7,269 nucleotides of DNA, taken from assembly GCA_002353975.1 (NCBI GenBank), contig DEKQ01000021.1:1-7269 (forward strand), written 5' to 3'. The notes under the pieces were generated by a model. The model saw nothing but the letters and a program-made list of their open reading frames with translations. It made no database searches and had not been told where the DNA came from. This stretch comes from Prevotellaceae bacterium UBA2718. GTDB lineage: Bacteria > Bacteroidota > Bacteroidia > Bacteroidales > Bacteroidaceae. The translations under genes and the position numbers were made by a program. Below, in pieces: positions 1 to 6,238 of this stretch (positions are counted from its first letter, which is position 1; the number at the start of each line of letters is the position of its first letter).

Positions 1-17
1 CTTTTAGTTTTCATTTG

Positions 18-25
18 CAAAGATA
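18..25 (-). promoter_or_regulatory. Probable divergent -7 promoter element (leftward)
   Basis: Read on the minus strand this is TATCTTTG, an exact match to the Bacteroidetes -7 consensus TAnnTTTG and identical to the forward element at 149-156. Transcription would start near base 11 and leave the window to the left, implying a divergently transcribed neighbour whose coding sequence lies outside. No clear -33 TTTG is seen upstream on that strand. An 8-base match in AT-rich DNA can arise by chance, so this is a moderate call. Confidence 0.4.
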
Positions 26-31
26 CAACTT

Positions 32-59
32 TTCACTATTCACTATTCACTATTCATTA
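32..59. repeat. Four tandem 7-base repeats (TTCACTA)
   Basis: Three exact copies of TTCACTA lie head to tail at 32-38, 39-45 and 46-52, followed by a variant TTCATTA at 53-59. The run sits just upstream of the leftward -7 element and about 90 bases upstream of the forward one. Short AT-rich tandem repeats of this kind are, from memory, common between genes in Prevotella and relatives. Copy number could change by strand slippage, but any effect on expression is inference. Confidence 0.75.
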
Positions 60-81
60 TTAAAAGTTGACTTATGTCAAT

Positions 82-93
82 GCAAACGTTTGC
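82..93. promoter_or_regulatory. Candidate LacI-family operator (12-base perfect palindrome)
   Basis: GCAAACGTTTGC is a perfect palindrome centred on CG. This is the hallmark of LacI/GalR-family operators and matches the core of the E. coli PurR and Gram-positive cre types. Its centre lies about 73 bases upstream of the start site predicted from the -7 element at 149-156. It also lies between the forward promoter and the candidate leftward promoter, so one regulator could act on both. The location upstream of the forward promoter fits activation at least as well as simple repression. The cognate regulator is not in the window. It could alternatively be a site for another dimeric regulator. Confidence 0.5.
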
Positions 94-148
94 GCATTCA
101 TAATAACGATTTTAAACAAAAAAAAGAATAACGTATTGAAAAGTAAAC

Positions 149-156
149 TATCTTTG
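149..156 (+). promoter_or_regulatory. Probable -7 promoter element of the sus-like operon
   Basis: TATCTTTG matches the Bacteroidetes sigma-factor -7 consensus TAnnTTTG exactly, and the run TATCTTTGCA is typical of promoters in this phylum. It predicts a start near 160-163 and a 5' leader of about 75 bases before the susC start. No TTTG -33 element is visible at the usual distance upstream, where the sequence is mainly A-rich. That weak upstream box is compatible with a promoter that needs an activator. It is the only good forward promoter candidate seen before susC. Confidence 0.6.
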
Positions 157-166
157 CACCGTGAAA

Positions 167-182
167 TCGTCTGCGAAGACGA
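167..182 (+). other. 5' leader hairpin with GNRA-type tetraloop
   Basis: TCGTCT (167-172) pairs perfectly with AGACGA (177-182) around a GCGA loop, which belongs to the stable GNRA tetraloop class. The 6-pair stem would lie roughly 5-20 nucleotides from the predicted mRNA 5' end and is flanked by two copies of GAAATC (163-168 and 181-186). It is not followed by a T run, so it is not a simple terminator. A role in mRNA stability or 5' regulation is inference. Confidence 0.4.
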
Positions 183-237
183 AATCAGCCGCTAACAACG
201 AATAACAAGTATAACAAAATTAACTCTAATTAATGTA

Positions 238-3200
238 ATGATGAAGCAGGTAAACATTGAAATGCCTCTTAGGATGCTCGGCCTTCTTTTAGGCCTGTTC
301 CTATCGGTAGGAGCCTTCGCCCAGATAGAGGTGAAAGGCCATGTGAAAGATGCTGCAGGCGAACCCATTATCGGCGCAACGGTACGCGTGGACGGTACAC
401 AGACCGCCACCGTTTCCGACTTCGACGGTAACTTCGTCTTGAAAGCCAGCCAGGGTGCAAACATCACCATCAGTTATGTCGGCTATCAGAGCCAGACGGT
501 GAAGGCTGCACCCTCATTAGTTATCACACTCGTTGACGACCAGACGGTCCTGGAAAATGTGGTGGTCATCGGTTACGGTCGTGCCAAGAAGTCCGACCTT
601 ACGGGATCGGTCACAGCCATCAAGCCTGACGAGATGAACAAGGGTTTGCAGACTTCTGCCCAGGACATGCTGCAGGGTAAGGTTGCAGGTGTAAATATCA
701 CCAATAGCGGTGGTCAGCCTGGTGCAGGTGCCACCATCCGCATCCGTGGGGGCTCATCGCTGAATGCGTCCAACGACCCATTGATTGTAATCGACGGCCT
801 GACCATGGATAGTTATGGCAAGGAAGGAACTTCCAATCCCCTTGCACTGGTAAACCCCAATGATATTGAGTCGTTCACCGTGCTGAAGGATGCCTCTGCA
901 ACTGCCATCTATGGTAGCCGTGCTTCTAACGGTGTGATTATCATCACCACGAAGAAAGGCCGTGCCGGTTCTGCCCCGCAGGTCAGTTACAACGGCAACG
1001 TTTCCGTCGGCATAGTCAAGAAGACCCTCGACGTGATGAACACTGCCGAGTATTTGCCCTATATCAAGAACCTCGTGATGACTGCCCGTGGCTATTCTGA
1101 GGATGAGTATCTGGCCAGCACAGAATACAAGAATCTTGGCTATCTCGATGAGCAAGGCAACCAGCATTTTGCCGATACAGATTGGCAGAAAGAGATATAT
1201 CGTACCTCTGTTTCTACTGATCATAATATCACCGTGACCGGTGGCTTTAAAAACATGCCTTACCGTGTCAGCCTGGGATACACCAATCAGAACGGTATTG
1301 TGAAGAAGAGTGACTACCAGCGTTATACGGCTAGCATCAATGTCTCGCCTACATTCCTCGACAAGCACTTGACATTCAACATCAATGCCAAGGGCATGTA
1401 TTCAAAAACCAACTATAATAACGGCGGTGCTATCTACAATGCGCTGTCAATGGATCCGACAAAACCTGTATATGCTGTTACCAGCGAGATGAAAAAGAAC
1501 TACGGCGGCTACTGGCAGTGGCCTAGTACAGCTACCTGGGCTGACACAGAATGGACTGCCAACAAGAACTCGCTGGCTCCTCAGAACCCCGTAGCAGCAC
1601 TTGAGCAGTACGATTGTGTCGGTAAGACGAAATCTCTTGTTGGTAATATCGAAGTGGTCTATAAACTTCATGGTCTTGAGGATCTTCAGTTCCATGTCAA
1701 TGCAGGTATGGACCTTACTAACGGTAAGTCGAACACTGAGCAGAGCCCCTATAGCTTTGACAACTACTACTACGGTTTCTATTCTGATAGTAAGACCAAT
1801 ACTTATAACCTCTCCTTGAACGCTTATGCCGACTATATGAAAGAGATTGGCATCCACAGCTTTACCGCTATGGCTGGTTATGAGTGGCAGCACTTCCACA
1901 AGAAGAATACCTATCACTCCTACGGACTCTACCCCTCCACAAATACGAAGACACCAGGAGAATACTACAATGAAAACGCTAATCCTCCCTATGAAACGGA
2001 GAACTATCTCGTATCCTTCTTCGGTCGCTTCAACTACACACTGGCAGAACGCTACATGCTGACATTCACCTTGCGTGCCGATGGTTCTTCACGCTTCAAC
2101 TGGCTTGACACTGCCGACAATCAGCAGTGGGGTCTCTTCCCCTCTGCCGCTTTTGCATGGAAAATCAATGAAGAGCCATTCCTGAAGAACGCAAGCTGGT
2201 TGTCCGACTTCAAGCTTCGCTTAGGTTGGGGTATCACTGGTCAGCAGGAAGGTATCGACGACTTCAGCTATATCCCCACTTACACGCCCAACATCCAGGG
2301 TGCCTACTATCCGCTTTTCGGTGAAACTGGTTCTACCACGCGTCCCGACGGATTCTATCAAGCACTCACCTGGGAGAAGACAACTACCTGGAATGCTGGT
2401 ATCGACTTTGGTATTTTGAATGACCGTCTGACCTTCAACTTGGATGTTTATCATCGTAAGACAAAAGACCTCATCAACAGTGTGGTACTCCCTGTGGGTA
2501 CAAACTTTACTAATAAGATAAACAAAAACATCGGTTCGCTGCACAACACAGGTGTTGAGTTTGCTGCTAACTGGCGAGCCATCCAGACAAAGGACTGGAG
2601 CTGGCAGTTGGGCTACAATGTCACATGGAACAAGAACGAGATAGACGAACTGGTTGATGGCACCAACCCTGACTACATGATTCTTCATGGAGGAGCAGCC
2701 TATGGTGTCGGCGGTAATGTTATGGCATATCACGTAGGCTCGCCTGTTCAGTCCTACTATGTATATCAGCAGGTGTACGACCAGAACGGACTACCAATCC
2801 TCGGACAGTTTGTGGATCGTAACGGCGACGGCGTAACCACCTCTGCCGACCGCTACTTCTACAAGAAGTCTAACCCTGACGTTACTATGGGTCTGACCTC
2901 CAAACTGATATGGAAGAACTGGGATCTCGGCTTCTCCTTACGTGCCAACCTGAACAACTACGTTTATAACGGCGTAGAGGCAGGTGGTATCTCCAACGTG
3001 TCAATCACTGGTCTCTATACTGGCAACTCCTGGCACAACGTATATAAAGATGCTGCCGAGAAAGGCTGGACAGCTACCAGTGAGAAGACAACCCTCTCCG
3101 ACTACTTCATCCAGAACGCTTCGTTCCTGAAAGTCGACAACATTACGTTGGGTTACTCTTTCGACAAGTTGTTTGGTGCAAAGATCAATGGGCGTGCCTA

Positions 3201-3330
3201 TCTTACTGCGCAAAACGTACTGACCATCACCAAGTACAAAGGCATCGACCCAGAAATCGACGGCGGCTATGATGGCAGCATCTATCCTCGTCCGTTCATG
3301 GGAATCTTTGGACTGAGTCTGAATTTTTAA
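238..3330 (+). CDS. susC: SusC-type TonB-dependent outer-membrane transporter
   Basis: The protein has 1030 residues, about the usual SusC length of 1000. It should import malto-oligosaccharides across the outer membrane using TonB energy, paired with the SusD lipoprotein encoded 21 bases downstream. A signal peptide (hydrophobic residues 11-28) probably ends AFA before Gln29. Residues 31-107 are a carboxypeptidase-regulatory-like domain (KGHVKDAAGEPIIGATV). The TonB box region is ENVVVIGYG at 106-114. The plug follows, with the SusC-family motifs PLIVIDG (181-187) and ESFTVLKDASATAIYGSRAS (211-230). The rest is a beta-barrel ending in phenylalanine (GLSLNF), as outer-membrane barrels do. ATG 238 is taken as the start; ATG 241 is equally possible, and ATG 262 would also leave a workable signal peptide. 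No good Shine-Dalgarno is present. Starch specificity is inferred from SusD and gene order. Confidence 0.95.
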   Translation: MMKQVNIEMPLRMLGLLLGLFLSVGAFAQIEVKGHVKDAAGEPIIGATVRVDGTQTATVSDFDGNFVLKASQGANITISYVGYQSQTVKAAPSLVITLVDDQTVLENVVVIGYGRAKKSDLTGSVTAIKPDEMNKGLQTSAQDMLQGKVAGVNITNSGGQPGAGATIRIRGGSSLNASNDPLIVIDGLTMDSYGKEGTSNPLALVNPNDIESFTVLKDASATAIYGSRASNGVIIITTKKGRAGSAPQVSYNGNVSVGIVKKTLDVMNTAEYLPYIKNLVMTARGYSEDEYLASTEYKNLGYLDEQGNQHFADTDWQKEIYRTSVSTDHNITVTGGFKNMPYRVSLGYTNQNGIVKKSDYQRYTASINVSPTFLDKHLTFNINAKGMYSKTNYNNGGAIYNALSMDPTKPVYAVTSEMKKNYGGYWQWPSTATWADTEWTANKNSLAPQNPVAALEQYDCVGKTKSLVGNIEVVYKLHGLEDLQFHVNAGMDLTNGKSNTEQSPYSFDNYYYGFYSDSKTNTYNLSLNAYADYMKEIGIHSFTAMAGYEWQHFHKKNTYHSYGLYPSTNTKTPGEYYNENANPPYETENYLVSFFGRFNYTLAERYMLTFTLRADGSSRFNWLDTADNQQWGLFPSAAFAWKINEEPFLKNASWLSDFKLRLGWGITGQQEGIDDFSYIPTYTPNIQGAYYPLFGETGSTTRPDGFYQALTWEKTTTWNAGIDFGILNDRLTFNLDVYHRKTKDLINSVVLPVGTNFTNKINKNIGSLHNTGVEFAANWRAIQTKDWSWQLGYNVTWNKNEIDELVDGTNPDYMILHGGAAYGVGGNVMAYHVGSPVQSYYVYQQVYDQNGLPILGQFVDRNGDGVTTSADRYFYKKSNPDVTMGLTSKLIWKNWDLGFSLRANLNNYVYNGVEAGGISNVSITGLYTGNSWHNVYKDAAEKGWTATSEKTTLSDYFIQNASFLKVDNITLGYSFDKLFGAKINGRAYLTAQNVLTITKYKGIDPEIDGGYDGSIYPRPFMGIFGLSLNF

Positions 3331-3351
3331 ACATTAAAACAGGACACAATT

Positions 3352-4995
3352 ATGAAACGCAAAATATTTAAGCATATCATCCCTGCTGCAGCACTGGTCT
3401 GCTCACTGGTATTCATTGCCTGTGTCAACGACCTGCATGTTGAGAACATCAACCCGCAGCAAAACCCGAACTTCACTGAGGATGAACTGTTGAACAAGAT
3501 TTACAGCAGCTTCGTTCTTACCGGTCAGCAAGGCCCCTCAGGTAAGCCTGATATACAGGATGTCAATGAGGGCTTCTCCGACTACTTCCGCAACGTGTGG
3601 GAATTGCAGGAATTCACCACCGACGAGGCAAGTTGGATATGGATAGGAGATCCGGGTATCCCCGAGTTGCTTCACAACACCTATGATGCCAGCAACTCGT
3701 GTACCTCCGGACTCTACTACCGTCTCTTCTTCACTATCACGCTGTGCAACTACTATCTCGACCAGTTCCCTGCTGATGGTAGCGATGAGAACACCAAGCG
3801 CCGGGCCGAAGTGCGTTTTATCCGTGCACTCACATATTATAATGTCATGGATCTCTATGGCAGTGCCACCTTTACGGAGCATGTCGTTGCTGAGCCCGGT
3901 GAACGATACACACGCCAGCAGTACTTCGACTTTGTTGAGAAAGAACTTAAGGAGATTGAGAACGACCTTGCTACAGCAGGCTCTTTGAAGTATGGTCGTG
4001 TAGACAAGGTGGCTGCACAGCTGCTGCTGGCTCGTCTTTACCTGAACGCCGAGGTTTATACTGGCACACCAAAGTGGAACGAAGCTAAGGACTATGCCCA
4101 GAAGGTCATCGACAATGGCTACTACCACCTGAACACGAACAGTGCTGTCAATCCTAATACTGGCGAGAAATTCTCGGCCTATCAGATGCTGTTTCTGGCC
4201 GACAACGACTCCAACGGTGCCCAGTATGAGAATATCTTCCCCATCATTCACGATGGAGTGAACACCCAGAGCTACGGTGGTATGCACTACCTTGTGCTCT
4301 CTTCTTATGCCAAGCCTACAGAAAGCAACATGGAAGCAGCTATTCCTTCAGGAACCACTGCTGCATGGGGTAAGTGTATGCGTGTGAGAGGTAAACTTAT
4401 TGAAAATTTCTTCGGCAAGGCTACTGCCCTTCCCGAGGATCCTGCATCTCAGAGTGAGATTACCAATATTGCGGGCGACGACCGTGCCCTGTTCTACACA
4501 GGCAAGGGTTATAGCCGCGACATCATCGACGAGACTGATGCCACTCAAGGCTATGCATGCTCCAAGTTCCGCAACGTGCGTTCCGATGGTGGAACCACAA
4601 GCATTATCGACCAGTTCGTCGACACCGACCTGCCACTGATGCGTATCGCAGAGGCTTATCTGACTTACGCTGAGGCTGAGACCCGCCTGAATGGTGCTAC
4701 TGCTGCTGCTGCCGAGAAGATTAATGCGCTGCGTGAGCGTGCTCATGCTGTCAAACAGAATAGTTATACCCTCGATGACATTCGAACCGAGTGGTCTAAG
4801 GAGTTCTGGTGCGAAGGGCGTCGCCGCATGGATCTTGTTCGTTTCAACAGTTACGGGGGACAGTCGACTTACACATGGGAATACATGGGTGGTGCTGCAG
4901 CAGGTTCGCAGTTCCCGGCCTTCCGCAACATCTTCGCCTTGCCTCTGAACGACCTGACCAATAATCCGAACCTCGAACAGAATCCTGGTTATTAA
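3352..4995 (+). CDS. susD: SusD starch-binding outer-membrane lipoprotein
   Basis: This 547-residue protein (B. thetaiotaomicron SusD is about 551) forms the extracellular lid on SusC and binds starch helices. The signal peptide ends in a lipobox, FIAC, with Cys24 lipidated, followed by VNDLH, close to the start of mature B. thetaiotaomicron SusD. SusD/RagB features include RAEVRFIRAL (151-160), a TPR-like helical stretch (about 214-256), RIAEAYLTYAEAETRLNG (431-448) and EGRRRMDLVRF (488-498). Aligned by eye to the remembered B. thetaiotaomicron sequence, Trp97, Tyr308 and Trp339 match the starch-binding arc Trp98, Tyr296 and Trp320, and Arg80 matches Arg81. The polar positions 73 and 101 appear as Asn72 and Asp100. 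This makes starch or another alpha-1,4-glucan the likely ligand. AGGA seven bases before the ATG is a weak ribosome-binding site. Confidence 0.95.
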   Translation: MKRKIFKHIIPAAALVCSLVFIACVNDLHVENINPQQNPNFTEDELLNKIYSSFVLTGQQGPSGKPDIQDVNEGFSDYFRNVWELQEFTTDEASWIWIGDPGIPELLHNTYDASNSCTSGLYYRLFFTITLCNYYLDQFPADGSDENTKRRAEVRFIRALTYYNVMDLYGSATFTEHVVAEPGERYTRQQYFDFVEKELKEIENDLATAGSLKYGRVDKVAAQLLLARLYLNAEVYTGTPKWNEAKDYAQKVIDNGYYHLNTNSAVNPNTGEKFSAYQMLFLADNDSNGAQYENIFPIIHDGVNTQSYGGMHYLVLSSYAKPTESNMEAAIPSGTTAAWGKCMRVRGKLIENFFGKATALPEDPASQSEITNIAGDDRALFYTGKGYSRDIIDETDATQGYACSKFRNVRSDGGTTSIIDQFVDTDLPLMRIAEAYLTYAEAETRLNGATAAAAEKINALRERAHAVKQNSYTLDDIRTEWSKEFWCEGRRRMDLVRFNSYGGQSTYTWEYMGGAAAGSQFPAFRNIFALPLNDLTNNPNLEQNPGY

Positions 4996-5030
4996 TGTTA
5001 AATTGTGTATAAAAATAAAATAACATAAAT

Positions 5031-6185
5031 ATGAGAAAGATATATAATAGCCTGCTCTTTATGGCCGTTGCAGCCCTGCCTTTCCTTACCTCCTGTAAGG
5101 ACGACAATGATAGCAACCCCACAATGAGCCTTCCGTCGAGTTTCGTGTTGAACACGCCGGAGATGGCAGCCAATAATGTGTATGACCTGCCTTACGGCAC
5201 GGTAAACCTGACAGCCTCACAGCCCAACTATGGTGGATGGCCCGCAGCGGTGACCTATGCTATACAGGTGTCGCTCGACGGCAGCGAGTGGACTGAACTG
5301 CCCACGACCTATCCCACGCCGACCATGGCAGTTGAGGGCTCTGAAATAAACGACGTGGTGCTGCCCCAGTATCGTGCAGCCCATAACGATGAGGATCCTG
5401 CCAGTGGCCTCGCTGTGCAGTTGCGTTCTCGCGCATTCCTCGGTGACACGGGTCCTAACTATGGTGAGGTGTTCTCCAACAGCGTGACAATTAAGGTATA
5501 TGCTTGGGAAGCTCCTCAGGAGTTGGCTCTCCCGACGAGTATCTATGTCTGCGGGGGAAGTATCGCTGACGCTTGGAGTACCTGGAAGCCTGTGCCTCTC
5601 ATCTGGACGAAGGAGGGACAGTTCTATACGATGATTTACAACAACGGCGACGGCTTCAAGTGGGGCAATAAGCCCAACGACTGGTTCGGCTACGACATGA
5701 TCGACGAGTTCGATAATCAGGTGGAAGGCCTTGAGATTAGTTCCGACGGCGACGGCAACATCGTGTTCTCGCAGCCTGGCTGGTATGTGCTGAAGTTTGT
5801 CACCGCCATCGAAGGCAAGAAGGTGAAGTACACCCTCACCGTGGCTCCTGGAAAGGCTTGTCTCACTGGTGCTGCCGTCGACAATGGCAGTTGGAGCGGA
5901 GTAGAGATGACTGCTCCCGAGGGTAAGGACGGCGACTGGACATTCAGCGACTTCACCGGCTCTGGAGAGATGCGCGCCTATATCGTGGTGCCTGGCGTTG
6001 ACTGGTGGCAGACGGAGTTCACCATCCTCGGTGGCAACGGCGAACTGGTATGGCGTGATGCCGACCACAATAGCGAGTCTAACTGGAAGGACGATGTTGG
6101 CGAAGATTATTCTGTCACCGTTGGCCCAGGCAGTACTGTCAAAATCAACTTCGACCGTAATACCGGTGTCGTAGAGAGCAATTAA
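5031..6185 (+). CDS. susE: SusE-type surface starch-binding lipoprotein
   Basis: The protein has 384 residues, nearly the length of B. thetaiotaomicron SusE (about 387). It is expected to hold starch at the cell surface; it has no enzymatic role. The lipobox is LTSC with Cys22. KDDND follows directly, a good match to the lysine-plus-acidic surface-export signal of Bacteroidetes lipoproteins. Residues about 33-158 resemble the N-terminal Ig-like SusE domain. Two carbohydrate-binding-module-like domains follow, at about 168-273 (Trp182, Trp185, Trp192, Trp211, Trp218) and 275-382 (Trp288, Trp303, Trp325, Trp326, Trp341). These tryptophans are candidate sugar-stacking residues, but I did not match them individually to known SusE contacts. 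The gene lies 35 AT-rich bases after susD with no Shine-Dalgarno. Confidence 0.88.
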   Translation: MRKIYNSLLFMAVAALPFLTSCKDDNDSNPTMSLPSSFVLNTPEMAANNVYDLPYGTVNLTASQPNYGGWPAAVTYAIQVSLDGSEWTELPTTYPTPTMAVEGSEINDVVLPQYRAAHNDEDPASGLAVQLRSRAFLGDTGPNYGEVFSNSVTIKVYAWEAPQELALPTSIYVCGGSIADAWSTWKPVPLIWTKEGQFYTMIYNNGDGFKWGNKPNDWFGYDMIDEFDNQVEGLEISSDGDGNIVFSQPGWYVLKFVTAIEGKKVKYTLTVAPGKACLTGAAVDNGSWSGVEMTAPEGKDGDWTFSDFTGSGEMRAYIVVPGVDWWQTEFTILGGNGELVWRDADHNSESNWKDDVGEDYSVTVGPGSTVKINFDRNTGVVESN

Positions 6186-6204
6186 TATTATGTATTATTA
6201 TAAT

Positions 6205-6231
6205 ATGCATTATGCATTTTTAATTATGCAT
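6205..6231. repeat. Triple ATGCAT repeat in the susE/SusF-like gap
   Basis: The 53-base gap is almost purely A and T apart from three copies of the self-complementary hexamer ATGCAT (6205-6210, 6212-6217 and 6226-6231). The second and third could pair around an 8-base loop, giving only a weak 6-pair stem with no T run after it, so it is not a convincing terminator. It resembles the small AT-rich intergenic repeats often seen in this group. Confidence 0.6.
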
Positions 6232-6238
6232 TAAAAAC

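Noticed and set aside
1..14. Possible start of a leftward gene (ATG at 14-12 on the minus strand)
   Set aside because: Only four codons are visible, and the ATG would lie almost at the predicted transcription start, requiring a leaderless mRNA. This is too little to support a gene call.
32..59. CRISPR-like array
   Set aside because: The repeat units are 7 bases and directly adjacent, with no spacers, so this is a simple tandem repeat.
754..1368. Minus-strand open frame of 204 codons inside susC
   Set aside because: It lies wholly opposite a well-supported susC reading frame, its translation shows no recognisable motif or signal, and it has no promoter or context. It is best explained as a shadow of susC codon use.
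3538..4287. Minus-strand open frame of 249 codons opposite susD
   Set aside because: It is fully antisense to a clear susD with family motifs throughout and shows no recognisable features of its own.
5217..6068. Minus-strand open frame of 283 codons opposite susE
   Set aside because: It is long, but entirely antisense to susE, which has a lipobox, expected length and domain order. Codon bias in susE leaves few stops on the reverse strand.
6205..6231. Rho-independent terminator after susE
   Set aside because: The best stem is six AT-rich pairs with no following T run, and a same-strand gene of the same system starts a few bases later.
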